From: Gracilaria domingensis
Lineage: Eukaryota > Rhodophyta > Florideophyceae > Gracilariales > Gracilariaceae
Reading direction: 5' to 3'
Assembly: GCA_022539475.1 (NCBI GenBank)
Contig: VCMS01000021.1
Span: forward strand, 468,861 to 532,860
Length of the DNA: 64,000 nucleotides
The translations under genes and the position numbers were made by a program. How positions within the stretch are numbered: the stretch's first letter is position 1; every line of letters starts with the position of its first letter. Of the stretch, positions 10,836 to 21,058 are shown piece after piece. The notes beneath the pieces are model-generated. The model was not told the origin of the DNA, did no database searches, and worked only from the letters and a program-made list of their open reading frames with translations.

Positions 10836-11459
10836 TGTTGAAAGCAATGTACCAGAATGATATTGGGAAATATCTGTGTAGGCTGTAGATTAGTATTCCT
10901 TCTTATGCGTCTGGTTTCAGTTCGCGGCAGTACTGTCGAGGGAATGCAGATAGACACCAGCGTAACGTCCTGGATACCCTTCAACCTTTTCATGCACGGG
11001 ACCAAATGGGTTCCTGCCAGGAACAATTGGGTGCGGTGGGCGCGATGTGCGCATGTGCGGAATCCGCGCTGCGGATCAGCGGATCCAAGGGCGACCTCGG
11101 AGCTCGAACTGGCTGGATCAAACCAATTTGACTAATCATTTGTTGTCACGTAGGTAATTACAAATTATGCTGAACTTGCTGTATTCTTGTCGATATTTGA
11201 ATACAGAAATTTGAATTCGATCCGCTATCATCTTTGAATTGCACCTGAACCAGTGGGAGAATCTGCAAGCCGGAACGCACTTCATGTCATCATGAATGAT
11301 ACAATCAATCATCATGATGTCATGATCTGATTCCTGGTATACCCGCATTCGCAACCATGCACCTCAGCACGTTTCCGACTCACCAGTGAGCACGTCTTGC
11401 AAGTATCTGTCATTGGCATCGTTCAGCTTTCACAAAAATTGTACTGCCTGTTTCTGAAC
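10836..11459. other. Intergenic
   Basis: Upstream of the fibrillin gene (minus) and of the small gene at 11460 (plus). I see no further gene. A short inverted run around ATCATGATGTCATGAT (about 11310-11326) is palindromic. Confidence 0.4.
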
Positions 11460-11627
11460 ATGGGTAACAACAGTTCTAAAGCTGACAAAGCTTCAGGTGA
11501 TTCACAACCAATTGAGCAGGAAAACAAAGTTGCCCTTCCGTTCAGGATTCCGAATCCATTTAAGTTTGTATATGAAGTATTGCAAGCGTTTTTCAATGCT
11601 ATGGCATGGGCCTTTAACGACTTCTAA
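11460..11627 (+). CDS. Small protein with N-myristoylation-type start, 55 aa
   Basis: ATG at 11460 gives MGNNSSKADKASGD, a good N-myristoylation signal (Gly2, small residue at 5-6, Lys at 7). The polar first third is followed by a hydrophobic, aromatic tail (VYEVLQAFFNAMAWAFNDF) that could lie on a membrane. The frame continues upstream to 11397 without changing the argument for this start. No homolog is recognised. The short length makes coding uncertain, but the composition and the lipidation motif argue for a real membrane-tethered micropeptide. Confidence 0.45.
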   Translation: MGNNSSKADKASGDSQPIEQENKVALPFRIPNPFKFVYEVLQAFFNAMAWAFNDF

Positions 11628-11895
11628 GGTGAAGGAAAGTCTATCGTCTATTTTGTGATTCAAAAGGAATGAATCTAGTATCGGATTTCAAACCAAAAAC
11701 TGTGCTGACGCCCGGTCTCGAGTTGTTCGGTAAATTGATTCGATCTCTATTGCAGCACAGCTTTTTGTAAGGCATTCAACAGTGCTGCATGCTTCGGACA
11801 CGCATCCTTAACCCAAAACACTTTCCATTACCTGCGGACCGGGAGTGCTGAATGCTGCTGAGCATTATATCTTGAGGAATCGAACTTTGTCGAAA

Positions 11896-12075
11896 CGTTT
11901 ATGTTCGTCAGCGATGCGCCACGGACAGGATTTGGCTGTTGGTGAAAACATCAGAAATTGGCCTGAGATGATACAGGTACTGACGTACTCGCAAAGGCTT
12001 TTCTAGCGAGAGAGCGTCTCTTTGACGAGAAGCGCTCTATATTACGCCGGAATTAGGCCGAAATACCCGTAGAAA
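11896..12075 (+). repeat. Dispersed repeat, copy A, with internal hairpin
   Basis: Aligns in direct orientation with copy B (14355-14520). Shared blocks are GCGTTTATGTT, CTGTTGGTGA, AGAAA(T/G)TGGCCTGA, and a hairpin block ending CGCTCT followed by TA-TA-GCCGGAATTAG. The hairpin here is AGCGTCTC-loop-GAGAAGCGCT. Copies A and B bracket the broken ORF at 12348-13595. Confidence 0.55.
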
Positions 12076-12347
12076 GTGGCAAAGACAGAGAGAAGCACTG
12101 AACGCAATCTTTCTCTTCCCGTTTCTGTATGCCATCAAATGTTAGTTCGATCTCTGGAAATCATGGAAGCGACCTTTTGTATCAATGAATCGCTTCTAAG
12201 TAGGAAAACCAGCACCTTTCCGAAACGATCAGTAGATTTCCTTGATGTCGGCAAATTCATGTCTTTGTTTAAACTATGAACTCTGATACTTCTTGCATTT
12301 CTCGTACCACGGTTTCGATAAGTTGATAACTTCAAAGGACGCAGATG

Positions 12348-13595
12348 CTACGTTCTAACACGACAACAAGACTCAGCAGCAGAGAATCGCTTTGTCTCAC
12401 TACTCCTCTGTGAAAAGCCGAGCATATAGCGCCTGTAAGCTCCAACGAACTGGAATTTCTCACACGGATTGAACATATGCCCGAGTTCTAAATCAGAGTC
12501 CGACAAAGGAAGTTTCGATCGCAGGAAATGCCCATCTGCGGAAACAAGCTGTGCTGCACAACCACGACCCGTGGCTATTGGCTCACACAGATTAAATACC
12601 CCACGAACATGAGGATGGCTCTTCTCTCTGTATCGTAGGCACGCTTCCGTATGTGCGTCGCGCAACACCCGGTCCGAGGCACTGACGTAATGCAAACCAA
12701 GGTAATCGAGAATTGCCTGGCGAGGGACACCTTCAACCATGTTTGCACCCGGCCACTCTGCATCTGGTACAATGTACAAGCTTATGAGTCGTCGCATCTC
12801 ATCATGGAGAGGGAGGGCGTCAGAAATCATTGCCAAACCATCGGCGGTCAAAGGTACGACTGGATGAGCAATCACAACTACATCACCATTGATATTCGCT
12901 TCAAAATTGACTAGCGAAAGTTCTTGCATCCTTTCTTCGATTAAACGATCAACTAAAGCTTTTGATTCAGGACTCGGAAATACAGCAATGTACAAGCTGT
13001 TGTTCATCATAACTATCCATCGAATCATCACGAGAGTGTAACACTCCAAGGGCAATCCATCGACGAAACAAGACGGTAGCGTCACGGACGTGGAAGTCAC
13101 CATTTTCGGTCTCAAAGTTACCAATCATAGAGAGAGGTTTCTTGACGCATGTAGGAATCGGGGTGGTGTCATAAAAGACACATTTAAGGGTCGACAGTTT
13201 GACTTCTGAGATTCATTCAAAGATGAAAAGAGCTGTTTAGCACTCTTGAAGAACGTTTGAGCAATAATATCATCTGAAGTATCACGAGCAACCTTTTCAG
13301 CCAAAGAATATTGTTGTGTAAACGAATAGAAGAACTCAGATGTAGCATGCCCAATATCAACGGGAAGAGAAGAGCGTAGTTCAATCTCACCAACATGATC
13401 TCCAACTGGATTAGAATGAAACTTTTGCGGAATGGAGTTATCGTTAGGGAGTGGATCTACCGACTTGAAGTCCAAGCCAAGGTTGCCACGGGACTGGTTG
13501 CGAACACGGGGACGATTATTCCTGCGACGCCGAGCTCTTGTAACCTTAGGTTTGGGGGTAGAAGGTTGGTCACGGAAGGCTTGAAGTTTGGCCAT
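12348..13595 (-). pseudogene. Broken ORF of unknown family with Arg-rich N-terminus
   Basis: Coding-like sequence runs on the minus strand from MAKLQAFRDQ (13595) to 12348 but changes frame twice. The first frame is good to about 13210. A second frame reads well from about 13210 to 12990, while the original frame meets a stop at 13125. The first frame reads well again from about 13010 to 12348. The N-terminus carries a dense basic patch (RARRRRNNRPRVRNQSRGN), as in RNA-binding or capsid-like proteins; the remainder is unfamiliar. Either a decayed gene, two assembly indels, or an unrecognised intron. The flanking repeats favour a mobile or inserted origin. I do not assign a function. Confidence 0.4.
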
Positions 13596-14270
13596 TTCAG
13601 AGTTTAGTGAAAGGCAGTACAGAAAGAAAACTGGAAGATGGAAAACGATAGCGGAGAGAGCGGATTGAGCGGCGGTGGGAATGTAACCTTCTCCTGGGGT
13701 AGAAAAAGGGCGAACGTCCAATTTGTCGAGGGAGCAGAAAGTGGGGGACTCTACAAATGTTGCGCCGTGTTCGACGACGGCGGTTGACGCACTGGATGCG
13801 CTGCCGCCGCTGCCGCCGGCGCAGTACAAGGGTACGTGTAGTACTTCTCGAGCAACTTACAACTAGAAGTAAACTAATCTTTCTCAACGCCAGTCATCGA
13901 CTGTACGCGACGCAGCTTCCCCTTGGAGCCGTAAGAGCCCGTTCCGCAAATGCAACCTACCACCGGGGCCGCCACTGTGCTCGCCAGCGATCGCGCGGGA
14001 CACCAGCCTCACGCCGAGGCCGCGACACCGAGCACCGCTGACACAGCTTGTCTAGTCCCACTCCGGGACCAGAACAAGCTTCTTCGACAGATCTCATCAT
14101 AATTTTCGTACTCCATGTTTGCGTCCAGTTGGACCGGAATGGTTCGCAACTGTTGATTTGATTGAACGATATTGATCACTTCCTTATTGCGAACTCCGAA
14201 GAGGACCGGGTGTAGGGGACGTTTTCTTCCTCTTCGTGATTTGTTGCCAATGAGGCTAAGCAGATTTAAC

Positions 14271-14345
14271 TTCAAACGCTCGTTTTTCCAGCGAGAGAAA
14301 GTTTCTTTTTAAAAGAAACGCTCTACACGTCGATGTAGTGTTCCC
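14271..14345 (+). repeat. Partial repeat copy C with hairpin
   Basis: Contains CAGCGAGAGAAAGTTTCT, a T/A-rich loop and AGAAACGCTCT, then GATGTAGTGTTCCC. The same hairpin and the GATGTAGTGTTCCC tail recur at 14446-14553, so the region is a partial tandem duplication. Confidence 0.5.
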
Positions 14346-14354
14346 CCTTGTCTA

Positions 14355-14520
14355 GGCGTTTATGTTTGCCTGCCCTAAGCGAAAGAAAAGGTCTGTCTGT
14401 TGGTGAGATAGTTAGAAAGTGGCCTGAAAAGGTTTTGGCCCTCCTGGTGAGAGAACGTTTCTTTCAACAGAAACGCTCTGTAGTATGCCGGAATTAGACT
14501 ATTACACCCATAAACAGAGA
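14355..14520 (+). repeat. Dispersed repeat, copy B, with internal hairpin
   Basis: Second copy of the repeat at 11896-12075 (see there). The hairpin is GAACGTTTCT-TTCAAC-AGAAACGCTC at about 14453-14478. Confidence 0.55.
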
Positions 14521-14540
14521 GAGAGAGAGAGAGAGAGAGA
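14517..14540 (+). repeat. (AG)n microsatellite
   Basis: Twelve uninterrupted AG units directly follow repeat copy B. Confidence 0.9.
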
Positions 14541-14594
14541 TGTAGTGTTCCCATAAGCAAGGAGTACAAATGCATATTCCCGAATCTTTGACGT

Positions 14595-15941
14595 TCAAGT
14601 CGTAGCTTCATTGGAGTTGCTAGATACCTTGTAATCTAGAATGACCGGATAGTGATCACTGCCCTCCACATCGGGTCGCACGAAGCAGTCACTAAGAACA
14701 CCAAGTTCGAATGTCTTGCAGTCCATGAGATGATAATCTAATCGCCAGCCTTTCCCAGCCTCCTTCAGACGGGTTCCAAACCTTCGAGAATAGTAAGTAT
14801 ATCCCGGATAGTCCGTGTAGAGATTCCTCCAGCAGTCTACCCAACCAGTTCCACTCTCAAGTAAATGACCGAATTCCTTTCTCTCTTCCGGGGTATGCCC
14901 AGCACTTTTCTTATTTCCTTTGCTGTCGTGAATGTCAATTTCCTCGTGTGCAACGTTTAAGTCACCACAATACAAAACATTCCAGTCCTCCGCTGTGCGG
15001 TTGAGAAAGTCCCTCATCTTCGGCTCAAAGGTGGTCGTCCTGTAATCAAGACGCATCAACTTGCCGCCTGAGTTTGGAACGTACGAGTTTATGATTGCCA
15101 AGCGATTATTGAAGTACAGCGAAAGAACTCTTCCTTCCGCATCAGCAACCTCGTCCCCCATCCCTTCCTCAACTCTCTCGACTTTCAAATTCAGAGAATT
15201 GATGTTATCGTTAATGAACACGGCGACTCCGGAGTACCCTTTCTTTGCCCGAGAGTGATTCCAGTGCACGTCGTACCCTTCGATGGAGGGGATTCCATTC
15301 ATGGCTTGCTCACTCATTTTTGTCTCTTGAAGGCAGAGAACATGTGGGTTCTCCTTTTCCAGATACGACTGGAACGCTCCAGACTTAGAAATTGTTCTAA
15401 AGGATGCAACGTTCCATGTCACGACACGTAAGACTCCTGGGGGAATCTCGTATGGCCTATTGCAGTGGTCCTCAGGATAGACAGGTTTTGGAAGAACAAC
15501 CACAGAACCAGCCTTTTCGCAATCGACGACGTTGGAATCAACTTCCTCGGCGCTTTTCTTCTGCTTCACGGTTTTGGAATTTGCCCTCTTTGACTCAGTC
15601 CCTATTCTGCGAGGCTTCTTGCCTTTAGGCTCGTTCTCTTTCAGCGACCTCGGTGAAATTGATTCTTTCGTGGAGCCCTGGGTTCCATTTGCGTTCCCTA
15701 TTTCCAACTTCCCTTCTACATCTCTTTTTTTTCGCTTTCTGCCGGTTACCTTAGATAGTCCCTCGTCAGCGACAGAATCTGCGCTAGAAGACCCTTTTCG
15801 AAGGCATAGACGGGCACTGCGGCGCGGGGCTTGGGACATGCTTCGTTTGAGCACAAAAAGAGCTGATTTTGAATATCGTTGAACAGCAGGTCGCAAAGAA
15901 ACACAAGGAGCCCGTAAAGAAATGAACAAAATACTGTGCAT
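14595..15941 (-). CDS. APE1: AP endonuclease, exodeoxyribonuclease III family (APE1-like)
   Basis: Cuts DNA 5' to abasic sites in base excision repair. Start at the ATG of MHSILFISLRAP (15941), since the frame further upstream begins with TTG; a second ATG at 15839 (MSQAPRRS) could give a nuclear form without the leader. The N-terminal 35 residues are hydrophobic and basic with no acids, as in an organelle presequence, so dual targeting is plausible. About 110 Lys/Ser-rich residues follow, then the nuclease fold: VVTWNVASF, LQETK, YSGVAVF, GDLNVAHEEIDIHD, WRLDYHL and the catalytic GSDHYP near the end. 448 residues, no intron. Confidence 0.95.
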   Translation of the reverse strand: MHSILFISLRAPCVSLRPAVQRYSKSALFVLKRSMSQAPRRSARLCLRKGSSSADSVADEGLSKVTGRKRKKRDVEGKLEIGNANGTQGSTKESISPRSLKENEPKGKKPRRIGTESKRANSKTVKQKKSAEEVDSNVVDCEKAGSVVVLPKPVYPEDHCNRPYEIPPGVLRVVTWNVASFRTISKSGAFQSYLEKENPHVLCLQETKMSEQAMNGIPSIEGYDVHWNHSRAKKGYSGVAVFINDNINSLNLKVERVEEGMGDEVADAEGRVLSLYFNNRLAIINSYVPNSGGKLMRLDYRTTTFEPKMRDFLNRTAEDWNVLYCGDLNVAHEEIDIHDSKGNKKSAGHTPEERKEFGHLLESGTGWVDCWRNLYTDYPGYTYYSRRFGTRLKEAGKGWRLDYHLMDCKTFELGVLSDCFVRPDVEGSDHYPVILDYKVSSNSNEATT

Positions 15942-16557
15942 GAGAATAGCGAGCTCCTTCGAAGCCTGCAAAACCTCAAGGTATTCGCTTTGTTTGACGA
16001 TGAAATTCGATGCTGCGATGTTGGAGATGGAGCATCATCAGGATGATCCACACGAGCTACAAGGGTATATAGCTCCAAAAGATCGGATCTTCTTTTGAAG
16101 TCGTCTTTCCACAATATTGTCGTGAGACTTTTGCGGCATTTAATGTATATTTGCATTGCAACTTGCAATTTGCAAGTGTACACGTAGTCAATGCTTACGA
16201 GTATGTGTACTGCACATTGTGTAGGTCCCCATCTCGAGATGCACGTAAAAAACGATTAAGATGTTTAAAATATCTGAAATAATTTTAAGACGTTTTAAAC
16301 CATTGTAAAATCTCCATCTCATCAGTATTACTGATTCAGTACTGCTCGCACCTTTGGTGCCGTCAGAAGTTCTGACTCAGAACCGACGGTAGGTAAAAGT
16401 TCCCTGGGGAGTGATAGAGACAGCCAAAGGCTGTCTCGCTTCTGCAGCCAGAGCGCTCTTCTGCTTGGTGGAAACTGAGCCGAAAGAGATAAAGTTTTCT
16501 TTACCGTCAGAGCAACACAACGCATCGCCTTCTCTCACGCAGCCCGCAGGTGACAAT
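15942..16557. promoter_or_regulatory. Divergent intergenic region, APE1 / MED9-like
   Basis: About 615 bp between two divergent start codons. The stretch 16130-16320 is A+T-rich, with short TTTTAA and TGCA repeats. No gene or clear TATA box. It must hold both promoters. Confidence 0.4.
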
Positions 16558-17007
16558 ATGGCCACCAAAGAGCACAACACCGAGTCGTCTGAGAAAGAAC
16601 TCGAGTTTGTCAAACAGTTTCGTTTCATGGACATTGTAGCCCACGCCTTGCAAGAAGTGCAGGAAGGAGCTGACGAAACAGCCATAACGTCCGCATTGCG
16701 AACGCTTCAAGACAAGTTTGTCAGCTGCGACTCCACTCTCAAGGCTTTACCAGGCGGAAATTTAACTCAGCGGAACCAGATTGCCGAGATTAAACGTCTC
16801 AAGGAGAACCTTGAAAATAAGCAGTTTCTGTTGCAGCAGTTGTATAGCAAGCACGACCTCATATCTCGAGTACTGGCTCAGCGAGCAATTCCAGAGGCAA
16901 GGCCTGTCGATGGCGTTGATACAGAACTCGTTTTCCCTTCTCAAGAAAATAATGAAGGATTGGCAGTTGTAACGGAGGATGATCCTATGATGGGGCTGGG
17001 CATGTGA
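16558..17007 (+). CDS. MED9: Mediator complex subunit 9-like protein
   Basis: MED9 belongs to the middle module of Mediator, linking transcription factors to RNA polymerase II. The ATG at 16558 (context GACAATATGGCC) gives 149 residues. The region LRTLQDKFVSCDSTLKALPG followed by NLTQRNQIAEIKRLKENLENKQFLLQQL matches the MED9 pattern: a helix, then a short 'PG' turn and a second heptad helix ending in L-L-x-K-Y or similar. The acidic tail ends DDPMMGLGM. The upstream frame back to 16411 is open but less likely translated. Other small coiled-coil proteins could look similar, so this is a moderate call. Confidence 0.6.
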   Translation: MATKEHNTESSEKELEFVKQFRFMDIVAHALQEVQEGADETAITSALRTLQDKFVSCDSTLKALPGGNLTQRNQIAEIKRLKENLENKQFLLQQLYSKHDLISRVLAQRAIPEARPVDGVDTELVFPSQENNEGLAVVTEDDPMMGLGM

Positions 17008-17485
17008 GGCTGGTGACAAACAAATGCTCAAAACAATTTGCTCGCTTCGCTGTTCACACTTTGGGACTCGTTTTTCGGGGCGATGTCGATGTCAGGGTTT
17101 TGCCGAACGTTTTACGCAAGGAAGATGTGTATGATCGTGCTTCCCGAAAGCTTCCCTCGGCCGTTGATCCATTACTATGCTGAACGGTTACATGCTAGCA
17201 ACTTTTCACCTGTCGATCCTTGCTCATAACCAGTCGGTGCATTCTTCCAACTGCGTGAACCAAAGGTACTCTATTGAAACTAAACCTACGAAAACTAATG
17301 GACAGTATTTGGAAGGGTTGGGTGTGTTTCACAACTCTAGTCAATTTGTCGCTTTGAAGGAACGGAGCAGTATCTCATTGTAACAACACATGTCGGTCTC
17401 GACTTTTCTACAAAACATGCGAGGGGGCCTTGCCGTACAATAAGATGGATTTTATACTCATCACGGAATACAATCGATTCTGTGA
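17008..17485. other. Convergent 3' region
   Basis: Between the 3' ends of the MED9-like gene and MCM7. I see no gene or repeat. Confidence 0.4.
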
Positions 17486-19939
17486 TTATACTAATCTGAT
17501 TCTGTGTTCGGAGGTGTCATAAACCCAAATGTCCAAATCTTCGTATTGCTCAATCGTCTTGACGAGATCATCCCGTGAAAACCCGTGCTCGTCGCATAAC
17601 TTTTCAGCGGCGTCTATGTCGATCACTGTTCTGTTGTCCTTTTCCATGTGTTCACTGACTAGAGTATACAGCCTCCATATCCTACTATCCTCACTGTCGT
17701 CGCCTCCCATGTTCCTTTCCATGAAAAGGTCATCATCATCATCGTCTTCCTCCCGTCCTCTCTTCCCTTTGTTGCTCCCATCCTCTAACGAAGCCTGACT
17801 CGCGCTCATCAGACGAAGCGCCTCATGCAGGTCCTCCAGCTCAACTCGCTCACAAAGCCTCAGGCGGCAGAGCGCTTGGGCGAGGCGAAGGATGCTCAGC
17901 AGTTTTCTTGGTGAGGTGTACCCCTGTGCATCGCGCCCGTCTTCCACATCCTCCCCGCGCATGGCGACGTAGTTGTTCACCAAAAAGTCAGTTATTCGCC
18001 CGTCCTTGGGCACCACGGGGTTCACCTTTCGGGCAGCCGCAATGTGGGCACGAATAACTTTGGGGCTGATGGCTTCAAAACCTAGAGGAGGATGGGCGCC
18101 AGTTCTGTGCACATGGGTGACATGCCTCGCAAGGTGAATGTCATGCTCATAACTCGGAGCGTCAAGAAGAAGAAAGAGAAGGTCGAAACGAGAGAGCAGA
18201 GCAGCTGGGAGATTGATGTTCTCCGCAGGCGTTTTCGACTTGTTGTAACGCCCGTACGCAGGGTTAGCAGCGGCGAGAATGGAAGCCCTCGCATTGAGAC
18301 TGGTGGTGATGCCAGCCTTGGCAATGGATACGGTCTGTTGCTCCATGACTTCGTGAATGGCGGTACGGTCCACCTCGTTCATCTTGTCGAACTCATCGAT
18401 GCACGCGATGCCCATGTCGGACAGCACAAGCGCGCCACCCTCGAGCATGAGCTCGTTGGTGACGGGGTCGCGCATGATGGCGGCGGTGAGCCCGACGCCA
18501 GAGCTTCCCTTGCCGTTTGTGTACACGGCTCGCGGCGCTACCTTGGCAATGTGTTTGAGCAGCTGTGACTTGGCCACACCAGGCTCTCCCATGAGGCAGA
18601 TGTGCAGGTCTCCTCGCAAGCGCATGCCGTCCGGCAACTTTTTTGGCGGCGCGCCGAGTAAGAGTAGCAGCAACGCCTTCTTCACATCCACGTTGCCAAA
18701 GATCTCCGGGGCAATGGACTTGGCCAACTTGTCGTACACATCAGTATCATCGCGAAGCGCAACTAGAGCGGCATTGGTGTCGTCGTCCAGTTCAGTATCG
18801 TCATATGTCTTCTTCCGTTGAATGACGTGCGTGGCCTGCAGAAAGGTGTTTGCCAAAAAGCCTGCCTTGAGCGCCATATAGCCCGTAAACGGAGCCGGCA
18901 GAAAGATACCCGACACATCAATAGAATCGCCAGACGTACAGGTGCGCGTCAGTTCGGCATTAAGCTTGACATTGATTGTCCGCGGAATGCTTCCGATGGG
19001 CACCTGGTCGGCCGGTTCCTGCAACTTGAGCTCCTGATACTTGACAAACTTGCAACCTTTGTAGTTGGGAATAAGCTCCGTATTCTGCCCCGGCTGATGG
19101 TTTGGGGTGGGACACGATAACACAGGCATGTAGGTCTTGCCACCAACTTCTTGATACACCTCATAGCCGCACGAATGACAGGTATAGGTGGCGACCTGCA
19201 CGCGCGGTTTGACCTCGGTGATACGCGTGACAATGCCCGAAACGGTGAGCAATCGTCCCACGTGCTGCGAGCGTACCATGCGCACCGGTACGGACTTTTC
19301 GGCGGGCTGTGGAATGAGCAAGGTGTCAAACAGTCTGGTCATGGTAGCCGGCACTAGATTTCTGGGATCTGCGGCCGGTCCCGCTGGACGATTGACGTCC
19401 TGCACATCGGTGGCCGCCAAGGCAGCATTCTCACTCCTTTGCTGCGCGTCCCGAAACTGTTCCTCTCTCAAACGCCTGGTCTCCAACAGGGCGTCGACTC
19501 GATCACGTGCGCCGTGCAATGGGTTAGGATCAGCGGCTCGAAGATCTGCCAAGATTTCGTCGGCGGCTTCTGCAAACAGGTGGGTGTATCGAGTGGCATT
19601 GGCGACAATCTCTTCATGCAGCAAGGTGGAAATGCCGCCAGAATTGGCGGGCGCAAAGTTGGAAGCATCCAAACCCCATTTGTAAACGTCGTCGACAAAG
19701 ATGACGAGCGAGCGTCGCGAGCGCTCGTGAATTTGGTTGAGCTGCGTCATGTACTTGAGATTGGAGCCGGAAGTGAAATCATCGTCTGCAAAGCTCTTGA
19801 GAAACTCTTTGAGGCGTTGACGAATGATAGCGTAGTCCAGCGCGGCGGACGCGGGCGGCTGCGAAGCGGCGCCCGGGCGGCGCGCGGCGGCGCCGGCGCG
19901 CGTGGGGGTGGGCGTGAGCGTGTTCATGGAGGCCATCAT
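17486..19939 (-). CDS. MCM7: MCM7 replicative helicase subunit
   Basis: Subunit of the MCM2-7 ring that unwinds DNA at replication forks in S phase. The first ATG is at 19939 (MMASMNTLTP), giving 817 residues; the frame further out begins with TTG. It has an N-terminal domain, a zinc-binding segment (CHSCGYEV with a later Cys), and the AAA+ core. That core shows Walker A GEPGVAKSQLL, Walker B CIDEFDKM, sensor 1 AAANPAYGRYN and the arginine finger LLSRFDLLF. The phrases SEVKPRVQVATYTC-like and APEIFGNVDVKKALLLLLLG point to MCM7 among the paralogs. A run of acidic residues interrupts the C-terminal winged-helix part. No intron. Confidence 0.95.
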   Translation of the reverse strand: MMASMNTLTPTPTRAGAAARRPGAASQPPASAALDYAIIRQRLKEFLKSFADDDFTSGSNLKYMTQLNQIHERSRRSLVIFVDDVYKWGLDASNFAPANSGGISTLLHEEIVANATRYTHLFAEAADEILADLRAADPNPLHGARDRVDALLETRRLREEQFRDAQQRSENAALAATDVQDVNRPAGPAADPRNLVPATMTRLFDTLLIPQPAEKSVPVRMVRSQHVGRLLTVSGIVTRITEVKPRVQVATYTCHSCGYEVYQEVGGKTYMPVLSCPTPNHQPGQNTELIPNYKGCKFVKYQELKLQEPADQVPIGSIPRTINVKLNAELTRTCTSGDSIDVSGIFLPAPFTGYMALKAGFLANTFLQATHVIQRKKTYDDTELDDDTNAALVALRDDTDVYDKLAKSIAPEIFGNVDVKKALLLLLLGAPPKKLPDGMRLRGDLHICLMGEPGVAKSQLLKHIAKVAPRAVYTNGKGSSGVGLTAAIMRDPVTNELMLEGGALVLSDMGIACIDEFDKMNEVDRTAIHEVMEQQTVSIAKAGITTSLNARASILAAANPAYGRYNKSKTPAENINLPAALLSRFDLLFLLLDAPSYEHDIHLARHVTHVHRTGAHPPLGFEAISPKVIRAHIAAARKVNPVVPKDGRITDFLVNNYVAMRGEDVEDGRDAQGYTSPRKLLSILRLAQALCRLRLCERVELEDLHEALRLMSASQASLEDGSNKGKRGREEDDDDDDLFMERNMGGDDSEDSRIWRLYTLVSEHMEKDNRTVIDIDAAEKLCDEHGFSRDDLVKTIEQYEDLDIWVYDTSEHRIRLV

Positions 19940-20106
19940 CGCGACTGACTGACGACACAAGAAGAAGCGCAAGCAAGATCAAGACAGCCGCTCGCAGCGG
20001 AGATAGGTGTGTAGCCACGACGCAGTCACCGAGCAGGGGCGATTGAAGAGTATGAGCATCGAGTACGAGCGGCAAGCGCCCGTTCAACGTTTGCCGCGTT
20101 TCGGCG

Positions 20107-20120
20107 TTTTGGCGCCAAAA
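20107..20120. promoter_or_regulatory. Palindromic E2F/DP binding site
   Basis: TTTTGGCGCCAAAA is a perfect palindrome containing the E2F consensus TTTGGCGC on both strands, 168 bp upstream of the MCM7 ATG. MCM genes are classic E2F targets in animals, plants and algae, so S-phase control is likely. Confidence 0.8.
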
Positions 20121-20255
20121 AGAACGCCTTGCGATTTGCCGCCATTTTTGGTCTTACAGTGAAATGGCCCTGTTTCGCAGTTCGGCCGTCCGCCTTGGAC
20201 GTGCGCGTGACGCGTGAGCTTTTCAAAATGCAGCGCGCCTGTGTTGATCCATTAT

Positions 20256-20280
20256 TACGACTCGTAATTTACGAGTCGTA
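20256..20280. repeat. Inverted repeat, 12-bp arms
   Basis: TACGACTCGTAA, one spacer base, then TTACGAGTCGTA. Its core TACGACTCGTA recurs in the loop of the large palindrome at 39103-39207. Confidence 0.8.
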
Positions 20281-21058
20281 GCCTACGTAGGTCGTCGTTT
20301 GCGGCGCGACGCGATCTGAGGCACCACGTTCGTGGTTCGACACCCAGTGGCGACGTCCGTCCCCGTCGCCGCGGAGCTGGCGCGCAGGCACCGGTAGCGC
20401 CGCCGGTCGATCAGACACACAAGCTGCGCATATTCTGCGCAGAAGGTGACGAGCAATTGACATGATGGCAGCACATGATGGCCGGCGGGACACCAGCTCT
20501 GTCACATACGGAACGTTTCTATATTTGTACACACAGTCGGATAACAGTACACAGATTGGACAGATAGAGCGTTATCATTTACGGCAAACTGCTTAGAAGA
20601 TGATAAGAAGAGAACGTCACCAAATCTCCTAAGAACGATGACCACGGGTTACAAATGTCAGATTTTCATGTAAAGTCTAGTCTGTCTTGTTGTCTCGGTG
20701 AGCACTTGAAAGACATGATATGCGACATGCTCTTTCAAAACAAACTTTAGGCCGTGAAGCCCATAGATACCATAATCTTCACCTGTCTGTCGCAAATTCG
20801 AACATGGAATCCGAAAATGGAATCCGCATCCTTTTTCACCGGATCACTGATACTAGCCAACTGATCACCTGCTTATTTGCAGGTAGCGTGAACTCGACCT
20901 TTTGAAAGGGTAAAGTCTAAATAGACGAGGTTGCAACACTGTACCGCGTGAGCCGTCCGTGATAGAGCGCCGTGACATGCAATGAGGCGCATAATTTAGA
21001 TCTTAGCTTGACCATACTTAGTGAATCGATTTGCTGTCTCTCTAGCACCGCTTAGAAC

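Larger units (their letters stand above)
19940..21058. other. MCM7 promoter and intergenic region
   Basis: Holds the E2F-type palindrome (20107-20120) and an inverted repeat at 20256-20280. The part from 20580 to 21058 should contain the sulfotransferase promoter. No further gene is supported; the open frames at 20026-20532 are compositional. Confidence 0.45.

Noticed and set aside
18092-19948. Plus-strand open frames of up to 169 codons opposite MCM7
   Set aside because: Antisense shadows of the conserved MCM7 frame.
19940-19972. Longer N-termini for MCM7, APE1, NMT, BUD23, PEX12, PAP and RPE
   Set aside because: In each case the extended frame begins with TTG or GTG, so the first true ATG was used.
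20283-20360. tRNA-like GGTTCGA box
   Set aside because: No matching A box, acceptor stem or anticodon arm could be drawn around it.
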